64,000 nt of DNA from Pseudomonas sp. MPC6 (GTDB taxonomy: Bacteria > Pseudomonadota > Gammaproteobacteria > Pseudomonadales > Pseudomonadaceae). Positions 56,332 through 64,000 of this stretch are shown piece after piece. Both the position numbers and the translations under genes were made by a program. Each line of letters starts with the position of its first letter. The stretch's first letter is position 1. Location: NCBI RefSeq assembly GCF_006094435.1, contig NZ_CP034783.1, positions 3,685,001 to 3,749,000 on the forward strand, given 5' to 3'. The notes under the pieces were generated by a model. It was not told the DNA's origin. It did not search any database and was given only the letters and a program-made list of their open reading frames with translations.

Positions 56332-57348
56332 ATGGCCCGTGGCGGCATCAACAAAGCAGTGGTTCAAACGGCCCGATTGGCAATCCTCGCCCGCGGCGAA
56401 AACCCAAGCATCGACGCGGTACGGATCGAAATGGGCAATACCGGCTCGAAAACCACCATTCACCGGTATCTGAAAGAACTGGATGACGGCGCTGAACCGG
56501 CCGAGTCTTCTTCCGAGCCCCTCGACGACGAGCTGGCAGGGCTGGTCTCGCACCTGGCGCAGCGCCTCAGGGAGCAGGCGCAGGAACCGATCGATCAGGC
56601 GCGCGCGCAGTACGAGCAACAGCGCACAGCGCTTGAAACTCAGCTAACTGAAGCCCGGCAAGCCAACACGCTGCTGCAGCAGCAATACGAAATCCAAAGC
56701 CTGGCCTACGCCCAGGAATCCGACGCGCTGGAAAACACCCGCGCCCTGTTGCAGACCGAGCAAACCCGCAACGCCGGGCTGAACCAGGCATTGACCGATT
56801 TCGAATTACGCTTGCAAGACAAGGACGAGCAGATCCGCTCCCTCGAAGAGAAACACCTGCACACCCGCGACGCCCTGGAGCACTACCGCACCGCCGTCAA
56901 AGAGCAGCGCGAGCAGGAACAAAGTCGCCATGAAGGCCAGGTGCAGCAGATTCAGATGGAATTGCGCCAGGCCCAGCAAAGCGCACTGGTACGCCAGGAT
57001 GAAATCACCCAGTTGCACCGCGACAATGAGCGCCTGCTGACCGAGAACCGCGGAACGCTGCGCGAGCTGAGCCTGCTGCAGGAACAGCTCAAGCAAACCC
57101 ACCATCGCCAGGACCAGTTGCTGGAACAGGTCAATCGCATCGACAGCGAGCGCACCCTCCTCCAGGAACGCTTGCGCACGGCCCTGCTGGAAAGTCAGTC
57201 ACTCAAGCAGAGTGTCGAGGAACACGCCCAGGCCCATAAATCCCTGGAAGCGGAATTGACCCAGACCCAGTCGCACCTGGAGCAACTGCGCCTGGCGGCC
57301 GTCGTTGCGACAGCCCCAGACGCAGCAGATCAGCAGAAGGACGATTAA
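56332..57348 (+). CDS. KfrA-like DNA-binding coiled-coil protein
   Basis: 338 residues. N-terminal KfrA_N-type helix-turn-helix ([20 protein letters not shown], then [12 protein letters not shown]) followed by a ~250-residue alpha-helical coiled coil rich in Gln, Glu and Arg ([18 protein letters not shown]). Plasmid KfrA proteins bind their own promoter and form filaments that help partition. The chromosomal copy sits near a tyrosine recombinase (55010-55948). Its stop overlaps the gorA stop in the convergent direction (TTAA at 57345-57348). Confidence 0.85.
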   Translation: MARGGINKAVVQTARLAILARGENPSIDAVRIEMGNTGSKTTIHRYLKELDDGAEPAESSSEPLDDELAGLVSHLAQRLREQAQEPIDQARAQYEQQRTALETQLTEARQANTLLQQQYEIQSLAYAQESDALENTRALLQTEQTRNAGLNQALTDFELRLQDKDEQIRSLEEKHLHTRDALEHYRTAVKEQREQEQSRHEGQVQQIQMELRQAQQSALVRQDEITQLHRDNERLLTENRGTLRELSLLQEQLKQTHHRQDQLLEQVNRIDSERTLLQERLRTALLESQSLKQSVEEHAQAHKSLEAELTQTQSHLEQLRLAAVVATAPDAADQQKDD

Positions 57349-58703
57349 CCGGCGACCGGCGACCGCATGGTGACGAACTCTTCGGCGGCAGTGGGGTGCA
57401 CGCCGATGGTTTCGTCGAAGTCACGCTTGGTGGCGCCGGCCTTCAAGGCAATCGCCAGGCCCTGGACGATTTCACCGGCATCGGGGCCGACCATGTGGCA
57501 ACCCAGCACCTTGTCGGTCTTGCCGTCCACCACCAGCTTCATCAGCGTGCGCTCCTGGCATTCGGTCAGGGTCAGCTTCATCGGCCGGAAACGGCTTTCA
57601 AAAATCAGCACCTCGTGCCCGGCTTCCCGGGCCTCCTCCTCGGTCAAACCGACGGTACCGATGTTCGGCAGGCTGAACACCGCCGTCGGGATCATCTTGT
57701 AATCCACCGGGCGATACTGCTCAGGCTTGAACAAACGCCGCGCCACCGCCATGCCTTCGGCCAGCGCGACCGGCGTCAGCTGCACCCGACCGATGACATC
57801 GCCCAGCGCCAGGATCGACGGCTCGGCAGTCTGATACTGCTCGTCGACCTCGACGAAGCCCTTCTTGTCGAGCTTGACCCCGGTGTTTTCCAGCCCCAGG
57901 TTGTCCAGCATCGGACGCCGCCCGGTGGCGTAGAACACGCAATCGGCTGCCAGCTCGCGACCGTCCTTGAGGGTGACTTTCAGGCTGCCATCAGCCTGCT
58001 TGTCGATGCGCTCGACGTCGGCATTGAATTGCAGATTCATGCCACGCTTGGTCAGCTCTTCCTGCAGGTGTTTGCGCACCGCACCGTCGAAGCCACGCAG
58101 GAACAACTCACCGCGATAGAGCAAGGTAGTGTCGGCGCCCAGGCCGTGGAAGATCCCGGCGAACTCGACGGCAATATAACCGCCACCCACCACCAGCACC
58201 CGCTTGGGCAGCTCTTTGAGGAAGAACGCCTGGTTGGAACTGATCGCGTGTTCGTGCCCCGGAATCTCTGGAATCTGCGGCCAGCCGCCGGTAGCAATCA
58301 GAATGTTCTTGGCGGTGAAGCGCTCGCCGTTGAACTCGACCGTATTCGGGCCGACGATCTTGGCGTGACCTTCATGCAAGGTCACACCGCTATTGACCAG
58401 CAAGTTGCGATAGATGCCATTCAGGCGATTGATCTCGCGATCCTTGTTGGCGATCAGCGTTGCCCAATCGAACTTCGCCTCGCCCAGCGTCCAGCCAAAA
58501 CCGGAAGACTGCTCGAAGTCTTCGGCAAAATGCGCGCCGTAGACCAGCAACTTCTTCGGCACGCAGCCGACGTTCACGCACGTACCACCCAGGTAGCGGC
58601 TCTCGGCCACGGCCACCTTCGCACCAAAACCCGCCGCAAACCGCGCAGCCCGCACACCGCCGGAACCGGCGCCAATCACATAAAGGTCAAAATCGTAGGC
58701 CAT
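57345..58703 (-). CDS. gorA: Glutathione reductase
   Basis: 452 residues. FAD-binding [20 protein letters not shown], the redox cysteines in [18 protein letters not shown]-binding [13 protein letters not shown], and the C-terminal catalytic [11 protein letters not shown]. It regenerates glutathione from its disulfide with NADPH. It faces the kfrA-like gene. In related pseudomonads gorA and galU are close neighbours; here the PAAR effector cluster is between them. No regulatory site marked. Confidence 0.95.
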   Translation of the reverse strand: MAYDFDLYVIGAGSGGVRAARFAAGFGAKVAVAESRYLGGTCVNVGCVPKKLLVYGAHFAEDFEQSSGFGWTLGEAKFDWATLIANKDREINRLNGIYRNLLVNSGVTLHEGHAKIVGPNTVEFNGERFTAKNILIATGGWPQIPEIPGHEHAISSNQAFFLKELPKRVLVVGGGYIAVEFAGIFHGLGADTTLLYRGELFLRGFDGAVRKHLQEELTKRGMNLQFNADVERIDKQADGSLKVTLKDGRELAADCVFYATGRRPMLDNLGLENTGVKLDKKGFVEVDEQYQTAEPSILALGDVIGRVQLTPVALAEGMAVARRLFKPEQYRPVDYKMIPTAVFSLPNIGTVGLTEEEAREAGHEVLIFESRFRPMKLTLTECQERTLMKLVVDGKTDKVLGCHMVGPDAGEIVQGLAIALKAGATKRDFDETIGVHPTAAEEFVTMRSPVAG

Positions 58704-58849
58704 TTCTTTCTCCTCGGCAGGCTACCAGCATACCTGCGGGTGCCCATTGAGCAAGCATCACGCCGAAATGGCCGGGCCGAATGCTGGCGCACCAGGCTGC
58801 GGCTCGAAATGCCAAGGGGCGTTTTCAACTTGGGGAATCGTTCATCAAG

Positions 58850-59239
58850 TTACTTAAACTTCAACAGCATGACTCCAATCGCAATCCAAATTATTGCAAC
58901 AGCCACCATCACCACGTAGATGATAAGTAGACGCTTCAGGCGCGGAGGAAAGTTTTTTATTTCGACAGGATCCACTTCGCCGTGGCGTATATACATTCCT
59001 GGCATTACCACAATTCCGGCGATTTTTGTGACCAGTACAACGCCCCCAAACCAGCCTTGCCCCCGCAACCCAGAGCCCCAAACATACAGGTAACGACTGG
59101 TTTTCAAGGCTTCCATCATGGCATCCAGATGACGGCGGCTCAGGTACAGGCTGAATGCAAAACTCACATAGCTCAGCAGGATTGGGCCGGCCAATAACCA
59201 GAAAGCTAGCCAAGATTTCCAAAACCCTCCCGTCACCAC
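58850..59239 (-). CDS. Putative membrane immunity protein for the PAAR effector
   Basis: 129 residues with three hydrophobic segments (WLAFWLLAGPILLSYVSFAF, GGVVLVTKIAGIVVMPG, YVVMVAVAIIWIAIGVMLL) and a C-terminal lysine. GTG 59239 overlaps the effector stop by 7 bp, so translation is probably coupled. Position and inner-membrane topology fit an immunity protein against a membrane-active effector. No family was recognised by name. Another frame (58854-59306) covers the same DNA but is Cys/Arg-rich and is not used. Confidence 0.65.
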   Translation of the reverse strand: MVTGGFWKSWLAFWLLAGPILLSYVSFAFSLYLSRRHLDAMMEALKTSRYLYVWGSGLRGQGWFGGVVLVTKIAGIVVMPGMYIRHGEVDPVEIKNFPPRLKRLLIIYVVMVAVAIIWIAIGVMLLKFK

Positions 59240-60651
59240 GGTCGAATTCTCTCGTAAAGTACTTCTCCCGCACCCTCACCAGCCATCCCGCCAACAGTTG
59301 TCCCACCCCATGAGCCCACTCCTATCACCGTCGCAACACAGATAACACCTCCGATCCCCGTGGAAACCCCAAGCGCCAGACAAATAGAACCAGCAGTCAA
59401 CGAAGCTCCCCCGCCCCCCGCAAGCCCAACAGCAGTAGACCCAAAAAATTTACCCCCTTCAGTAAACTTGATTTTCTCGCAAGCTTCCGCCGAGCCAGTA
59501 TTACAAACCTCCTTAATACTCAGCAACGAAGACACCCCGCCGATACCAATGCCGATGTAACCACCACTCTGCATGTATTTGGCAGCACGACTGGTTGCCT
59601 CCACATGAGTGGCATAACCCGGTATCTGGCCCGGAGCACCAGCCTTGTCCCAGTGATGGACCAGGCTGCGACTGGAGATACCGAGAGCTGTTTTCAACTT
59701 GGGATGATCACCCAAGGTCGTCTGCCCACGCAGGCGAGTGGAATTCAGCAAGTGTGCATCCAGCTGGGCGAGCAGGCGCTGGCGCTCGGCGAAGAACTGC
59801 GGCGATCTGAGGTGGCCGTGCTGGCGATAGTTGTCCTGATGCAGGCGCTCCATGGCTTGAAGGGTATCGCGCAGCCGGGTCAGGTGCTTTTCCATCACCA
59901 CCGCGCTGACGCCAAGCCAGGTCGAGGTCTGGCCGGTAAAGCTGGCGATTTCAGCAGCGTGGCGAAACATGAAATCGGCGGCCTCCGCCGTCAGGGGATC
60001 GAGGTCCGCCTTGATCTGTTCAGCGGCCTGCATCAGCAGCGCTTCCTGGTAGGTGCAGGAGGCGTTGCCCGGATCGCTCAGCACGATCATCGAACCCGCT
60101 TTGAAATCGCCTGACGGAGGGTTGAGCGCCTGAAACTTGCTCATCACGGCCGGGTCGCGCGTAGGGAAAAGCGTCGCTTCCAATGCTTCGCGAGTCATGC
60201 TCTTGGGCACGACATAGAAGCCAGGCTCCTGGGGCTTTGCTCCATTAAAAATCGCTGGCGCTGGCGGGTTCGAAGGAGCGAAACCGGATTGACGCGGCGC
60301 TACCGAATGACGGGTAGCCGCAGGAGAAGTCGGTTGAGCAGCGCTACGGGTGGCATGCCGCGCAGGGCGTGCTTCATTCTGATAGGTGGCTGTGAACACC
60401 GAAGGGATCAGTTGCGCTTTACAGGGGCAATTGCTGAAGCTGTCCAGCGTGCCAGCCACGTGTTTGCCATGACTGATAAAGTGCGAAACGCCACCGACGA
60501 TCTGATAGATCTTCCCGTCCTTTCCACAAGTGACTCGATCACCTTCGCGAGCATGGGCAAGGCCATACAGCATGAGCCTGGTATCACCATCCAGGACTTT
60601 GCCACCACAGGTGGTCTTGTCATCCAAGCCAATGTAATAGCCTTCATTCAT
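59233..60651 (-). CDS. PAAR-domain T6SS effector with LysM-like middle and glycine-rich membrane C terminus
   Basis: 472 residues from ATG 60651. Residues 1-95 are PAAR-like (MNEGYYIGLDDKTTCGGKVL, EGDRVTCGKDGKIYQ, CPCKAQLIP), the part that caps the VgrG spike. A Pro/Ala-rich linker follows. Residues ~150-210 look LysM-like (EPGFYVVPKSMTREALEATL, ALNPPSGDFKAGSMIVLSDP), then a helical part and a C-terminal Gly-rich hydrophobic region (about 380-465: YIGIGIGGVSSLLS, STAVGLAGGGGASLTAGSI, GGVICVATVIGVGSWGGTTV). The hydrophobic hairpin and the membrane-type neighbour suggest a pore-forming toxin; activity is inferred. No vgrG or core T6SS genes in the window. Confidence 0.8.
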   Translation of the reverse strand: MNEGYYIGLDDKTTCGGKVLDGDTRLMLYGLAHAREGDRVTCGKDGKIYQIVGGVSHFISHGKHVAGTLDSFSNCPCKAQLIPSVFTATYQNEARPARHATRSAAQPTSPAATRHSVAPRQSGFAPSNPPAPAIFNGAKPQEPGFYVVPKSMTREALEATLFPTRDPAVMSKFQALNPPSGDFKAGSMIVLSDPGNASCTYQEALLMQAAEQIKADLDPLTAEAADFMFRHAAEIASFTGQTSTWLGVSAVVMEKHLTRLRDTLQAMERLHQDNYRQHGHLRSPQFFAERQRLLAQLDAHLLNSTRLRGQTTLGDHPKLKTALGISSRSLVHHWDKAGAPGQIPGYATHVEATSRAAKYMQSGGYIGIGIGGVSSLLSIKEVCNTGSAEACEKIKFTEGGKFFGSTAVGLAGGGGASLTAGSICLALGVSTGIGGVICVATVIGVGSWGGTTVGGMAGEGAGEVLYERIRPW

Positions 60652-60776
60652 CGATTGACTTCTCCATTTTATGCGACTGAGTCCAGAATGTTTTCGACCG
60701 TAGGTTGCGACCGTCAGAGTTGCGAATATTTGTGAGAGCGCGACACATAAAAGGAGCAGCGTCACGCCTCATAACT

Positions 60777-61244
60777 CAGCCCTTGATAGATGGCAGAAAG
60801 TCCTCTGCCATCGGCACCCTCTCCCGCGCAATGACCAAGCCACTGCCTTGCGGCGTATTGATGATTTCGTCGTCGTTGCTGAGACGGCTGCCAACCAGCG
60901 CTAGATGGCCAAATCCTTCCCCTGAGGCCGTTAGCCTTCGGCATACATGACGTAGTCGCCTTTCTGCGCTAAGCGCACTTGCTGACCGTTATCCAACGTG
61001 AACTCCATCGGCGCTGTCGCTTGTTGGACCACCCGCCGTTACGGGTTTGACTGCCCTCGGTTGCCCACCGGTAAACAGCGATGGGGGGATGAGCGATAAC
61101 GTAATCCTGCTGCTGACGAATAAGCGCCTGGGCCTTTTCGTCGAATTTCGCAACTTGCTCCTCCGTAAAAGGCGAATCGTTCAGACTGTCGAGAAATTCA
61201 GGAGAGACATCGTTCGTATACAAGGGATGCAAGGGTGTATTCAT
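60777..61244 (-). pseudogene. Frameshifted gene upstream of the PAAR effector
   Basis: Coding signal moves between three frames. The first (from ATG 61244) reads MNTPLHPLYTNDVSPEFLDS...RWATEGSQTRNGG. The next, offset -1 near 61040, reads VVQQATAPMEFTLDNGQQVR...DYVMYAEG and stops at 60931. A third ends at 60777 and contains GEGFGHLALVGSRLSNDDEI...ERVPMAEDFLPSIKG. Together they resemble one ~150-residue protein, broken by at least two small indels (one probably in a GGG run). It sits where a chaperone or adaptor for the effector would be expected. A sequencing error at one of the sites cannot be excluded. Confidence 0.65.
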
Positions 61245-61255
61245 TCGCAGGATCC

Positions 61256-61408
61256 TTATCCTTGGGGCTCTGGGTTACCTGCCCCTCTTCCCGCGGCAAG
61301 AGCGCTGAGCCGGACAAATATGGGGGTGGTCATAAATGATAAGGCGAACGCTAACAGCGTCGCGGCCCCCAAGGCAGGCTCAAAAAGACGATTAGGAAAT
61401 TTCGCCAA
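61256..61408 (-). CDS. Small one-TM protein upstream of the frameshifted gene
   Basis: A 50-residue frame from TTG 61408 with one membrane segment (LGAATLLAFALSFM) and a basic, Gly/Pro-rich end, stopping 12 bp before the next start. TAGGA lies about 14 bases upstream of the TTG. The sequence composition looks coding; the start is uncertain and it might be the remnant of a longer gene. Function unknown. Confidence 0.4.
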   Translation of the reverse strand: MAKFPNRLFEPALGAATLLAFALSFMTTPIFVRLSALAAGRGAGNPEPQG

Positions 61409-61633
61409 AACAAAAACTCTTTTTCCTACAACAGTGCTGTTATGGAGTTGTTATTCGGGCAGGAGAATCTGTTTTATGGCCGGTTGAACAGCCACATCTC
61501 TTTAATGTTGCGCTGATACCCAGCGTCGAGGCGACGTCAATCCACGAGATGTTCCTCGACGATCAACTCTTTCAGAGGAGGATGGAGATAATTTGGCCCA
61601 GCGCCGCAACGCTCTTTGCAAACAGGCCATAAC

Positions 61634-61670
61634 GAAAAATGCCCCGTATCTTTCGATACGGAGCATTTTC
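61634..61670. terminator. Terminator downstream of galU
   Basis: AAAATGCTCCGTATC, GAAA loop, GATACGGGGCATTTTT on the minus strand: a long stem with one G-T-like mismatch and a T-run. It lies about 70 bp after galU and can also work from the other side. Confidence 0.87.
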
Positions 61671-61737
61671 GTGGATCGCCAAGCAGAGGTTTTCACCCTG
61701 CCTGCGGGCGGTCTTCCATTACAAGCAGCTCAAGCTA

Positions 61738-62577
61738 TCAGTAAGCCTTGCCAGTCTTGTAGAAGTTCTCGAAGCAGAAGTTGGTCGCGTCGATGTAGCC
61801 TTCGGCGCCACCGCAGTCGAAACGCTTGCCCTTGAACTTGTAGGCCATCACGCAGCCGTTTTGCGCCTGCTTCATCAGGGCGTCGGTGATCTGGATTTCG
61901 CCGCCCTTGCCTGGTTCCGTATCTTCGAGCAGGTCGAAGATGTCCGGGGTCAGGATGTAGCGACCGATGATCGCCAGGTTCGACGGCGCGTCTTCCGGCT
62001 TTGGCTTCTCGACCATGCTGTGCACGCGGTAGATGTCGTCGCGGATCATTTCGCCGGCGATCACGCCGTACTTGTGGGTTTCCTGCGGATCGACTTCCTG
62101 GATGGCGACGATCGAGCAGCGGAACTGCTTGTACAGCTTGACCATCTGGGTCAGTACGCCGTCGCCTTCGAGGTTAACGCACAAGTCATCGGCCAGGACC
62201 ACGGCAAAAGCTTCGTCGCCGATCAGTGGGCGGCCGGTCAGGATCGCGTGGCCCAGGCCTTTCATTTCGGTCTGGCGCGTGTAGGAGAACGAGCAGTTGT
62301 CGAGCAGCTTGCGGATGCCGACCAGGTATTTTTCCTTGTCGGTGCCCTTGATCTGGTTTTCCAGCTCGTAGCTGATGTCGAAGTGGTCTTCCAGGGCGCG
62401 CTTGCCGCGACCGGTGACGATGGAGATTTCGGTCAACCCGGCGTCCAGTGCTTCTTCGACGCCGTACTGGATCAGTGGCTTGTTCACCACCGGCAGCATT
62501 TCTTTGGGCATGGCCTTGGTCGCTGGGAGGAAGCGAGTGCCGTAACCGGCTGCTGGGAACAAGCATTTCTTGATCAT
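61738..62577 (-). CDS. galU: UTP-glucose-1-phosphate uridylyltransferase
   Basis: 279 residues. Nucleotidyltransferase start FPAAGYGTRFLPATKAMPKE with the catalytic lysine, followed by GLGHAILTGRPLIGDEAFAV and ADDLCVN. It forms UDP-glucose for exopolysaccharide and LPS. It is separated from gorA by the PAAR cluster. The 292 bp between galU and the next gene (62578-62869) hold no visible gene beyond its upstream region. Confidence 0.97.
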   Translation of the reverse strand: MIKKCLFPAAGYGTRFLPATKAMPKEMLPVVNKPLIQYGVEEALDAGLTEISIVTGRGKRALEDHFDISYELENQIKGTDKEKYLVGIRKLLDNCSFSYTRQTEMKGLGHAILTGRPLIGDEAFAVVLADDLCVNLEGDGVLTQMVKLYKQFRCSIVAIQEVDPQETHKYGVIAGEMIRDDIYRVHSMVEKPKPEDAPSNLAIIGRYILTPDIFDLLEDTEPGKGGEIQITDALMKQAQNGCVMAYKFKGKRFDCGGAEGYIDATNFCFENFYKTGKAY

Positions 62578-62869
62578 ATAAGTCCTTGAAAGGGCTGTGT
62601 GTTCGAGTTTCGGCGCAGTCTAAGTCAGGCGACGCGCACCTTACAATGCCCCGCACTGGCTAACCAATGCCATCATAGAGAAATATTCTCGCGGATAGTT
62701 CCGCATAACGCTCTGCAGATCTTCCGCCGCCCTCTATAAATAGCCAAGGTTGGCAGACTTGCACGGTCATCGACCGGACAGGCAACCGCACCACCATACG
62801 CCCATCAGCACCTGTTGGCTGCATTTGGCGCTATCATTGCGCGATTGAACCAGCCAACGAGGCAGATAG

Positions 62870-63058
62870 ATGTCGGAAGCAAAGAGCGTCAACGGGTACC
62901 TGATCAACCAGGCGAAAGACGGCCAGTGGTGGGTCGACAGCGTCGGCGGCGAGAATATCGCCGGGCCGTTCCCCAGCGAAGCGTTGGCGATCGAAGTGGC
63001 ATCGGTGTTGCAAGACCAGCCTGCAGCCCCTAAACGCCGTGGCAAGGACAAGAGCTGA
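62870..63058 (+). CDS. Small conserved hypothetical protein
   Basis: 62 residues (MSEAKSVNGYLINQAKDGQW...), with a GAGGCAG site before ATG 62870. It has an aromatic-rich beta part (WWVDSVGGENIAGPFPSEAL) and a Lys/Arg-rich tail (RRGKDKS). A strong terminator follows. Function unknown. Confidence 0.75.
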   Translation: MSEAKSVNGYLINQAKDGQWWVDSVGGENIAGPFPSEALAIEVASVLQDQPAAPKRRGKDKS

Positions 63059-63074
63059 TCCGCCCTGTCCACAC

Positions 63075-63100
63075 AGCCCTGCTTCACGCAGGGCTTTTTT
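63075..63100 (+). terminator. Rho-independent terminator
   Basis: AGCCCTGC, five-base loop, GCAGGGCT, then TTTTT. It ends the transcript of the 62-residue gene. Confidence 0.93.
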
Positions 63101-63195
63101 GTGATTACCCGCGGCGAAGTGGCCAATCGCTATAACCTTTTGCAACCAGCGCTGTCACAGGCTTAGCCCCATCATCCCGACGACGACCCCACTAC

Positions 63196-63477
63196 ATGAA
63201 TAGATTTTTGCCACTGATTGCGCTTCTGGCCCTGACCGGTTGCGCCACGTCGGAAACGACTTACCTGCACAATGGCCAACAGGGCCTGACGATCGACTGC
63301 TCCGGGGAAGCCAATTCCTGGGGTACCTGCTACGAAAAGGCTGACGCCTCCTGCGCGGGCACCGGTTACAACATCGTCGGGACGGATGGCACACCTTCGA
63401 CCAAGGAAAGCGACAAGACCCTGGGCGTGGATGTCGGCAATTACAAGAACCGCAGCGTGGTGGTGGTCTGCAAGTAA
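63196..63477 (+). CDS. Small secreted lipoprotein
   Basis: 93 residues. The signal sequence ends in the lipobox LTGC at residues 13-16, so Cys16 should be lipidated. The mature part (ATSETTYLHNGQQGLTIDC) contains four more cysteines (DC, TC, SC, VC), which could form disulfides. No named domain. Monocistronic. Confidence 0.8.
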   Translation: MNRFLPLIALLALTGCATSETTYLHNGQQGLTIDCSGEANSWGTCYEKADASCAGTGYNIVGTDGTPSTKESDKTLGVDVGNYKNRSVVVVCK

Positions 63478-63488
63478 GGCACCCTGCC

Positions 63489-63719
63489 CTACATGTGGAT
63501 CTCGGCGAACTTGATCCCCAGGCCGCGCACGGTCTCGATCAAGTCGTCGAGAGGCGCGAAGGATTCGACTTCATCGTTGTCATCCACCAGGAAATAACTG
63601 CGCCCGGCGCTTTTCTTGAAAAACACGATCCATTCTCCCGGGTTCGCCGGGTTCTGAATCACGTGGGTGGCAGAGATATGACCCTCTGCATGGCACTTGC
63701 GTACCTGCTCTCGCTTCAT
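63489..63719 (-). CDS. Small conserved hypothetical protein
   Basis: 76 residues from ATG 63719, preceded by CTGGAG. Sequence MKREQVRKCHAEGHISATHV, then EWIVFFKKSAGRSYFLVDDN, and an acidic C terminus (ESFAPLDDLIETVRGLG). A small basic-acidic protein seen widely in Pseudomonas; function not assigned here. Confidence 0.72.
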   Translation of the reverse strand: MKREQVRKCHAEGHISATHVIQNPANPGEWIVFFKKSAGRSYFLVDDNDEVESFAPLDDLIETVRGLGIKFAEIHM

Positions 63720-63753
63720 GCTCGACTCCAGAAATGACAATGCGGCCCTGCCC

Positions 63754-63853
63754 CTGCAGGAGCAAGCTTGCTCGCGATGGTCGTTAACGATAACGCGTGT
63801 TTACCGGTTAAACGCGGCGCTCTTGAGCCCATCGCGAGCAAGCTCGCTCCTAC
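63754..63853. repeat. REP doublet at the right end
   Basis: CCTGCAGGAGCAAGCTTGCT and the opposite arm AGCGAGCTTGCTCGCGATGG, with GTCGTTAACGATAACGCG inside. Confidence 0.87.
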
Positions 63854-63877
63854 ATAAACGTGGCGTTCTTGAGTCCA

Positions 63878-64000
63878 TCAGCCGGAAATGCACGCGGTGG
63901 CGGCATCGCGAACATCCTGGGGGCGCAACGGCACATTGGAAATGCGTTCGTGCAACTTGATGCTACTGCCGCTGGAGCGCTCTTCGATGTCGAATACCGC
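63878..64000 (-). CDS. Partial gene, C-terminal 40 residues
   Basis: The frame AVFDIEERSSGSSIKLHERI...VRDAATACISG ends at TGA 63878 and continues beyond the right edge. It has no membrane segments. Too little is visible to assign a family. Confidence 0.6.
   Translation of the reverse strand, partial: AVFDIEERSSGSSIKLHERISNVPLRPQDVRDAATACISG

Noticed and set aside
58854..59306. 150-codon frame overlapping the immunity candidate
   Set aside because: It runs in another frame of the same strand through the effector end, is Cys/Arg-rich and lacks a domain pattern; the hydrophobic frame at 58850-59239 fits better.
1..64000. CRISPR arrays, rRNA or tRNA genes, complete prophage or insertion sequence
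   Set aside because: No regularly spaced repeats with unique spacers, no tRNA cloverleaf or rRNA motif, and no transposase gene were seen. The orphan tyrosine recombinase is not accompanied by phage genes.

Overview
The window looks like a chromosomal segment of a fluorescent-group Pseudomonas: GC-rich coding DNA, a ptxS-kguEKTD 2-ketogluconate locus, an MvaT/MvaU-type H-NS protein, hpd, ahpCF and gorA/galU genes, and many REP doublets of the Pseudomonas type (GTAGGAGC...GCTCCTAC) between genes.

Layout. 0-10.7 kb: the 3' half of an RND efflux transporter, a DUF1345 membrane protein, an AraC regulator with a LysE exporter, the ketogluconate operon (ptxS, kguE, kguK, kguT, kguD) with two perfect PtxS operators, and an aruH-like aminotransferase. 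11-42.2 kb: an accessory block. It holds two LuxR-type regulators and two divergent operons that each end in a large RHS gene. The leftward operon encodes an Ig-like protein, two P47/TULIP-like proteins with Ig-like tails, and RHS1. The rightward operon encodes two small secreted paralogues and RHS2. A chaperone-usher fimbrial operon, an autotransporter and two more Ig-like proteins follow. 42.4-57 kb: core metabolism and regulation (glycerate kinase with a CdaR regulator, aldo/keto reductase, RarD-like transporter, hpd, a CSS-EAL phosphodiesterase, an H-NS-like protein, glyoxalase I, ahpF/ahpC, an orphan tyrosine recombinase and a KfrA-like protein). 57.3-62.6 kb: a PAAR effector with a putative membrane immunity protein and a decayed upstream gene, sitting between gorA and galU. 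The end of the window holds small conserved genes and a truncated gene.

The most striking system is in 11-42 kb. The two RHS genes share a 2,499-bp inverted repeat that begins exactly at both start codons and covers the first 833 codons, apparently without difference, after which they diverge into different cores and tips. The 8.7 kb between them carries a lux-box-like 20-mer (24421-24440) in the divergent promoter region. Recombination between the repeats would flip this segment and swap which RHS tip follows which operon. Lux-box-like sites also precede the HTH-only LuxR gene and both outlying Ig-like genes. At the four promoters facing a gene, a -10-like hexamer begins or ends 22 nt from the box. 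This suggests one quorum-sensing regulon of RHS, P47-like and Ig-like proteins. RHS1 is split from its tip by a -1 shift at a slippery heptamer with a TGATG overlap, so it is either recoded, reinitiated or broken. No computation was run; domain and family calls come from reading sequence motifs.
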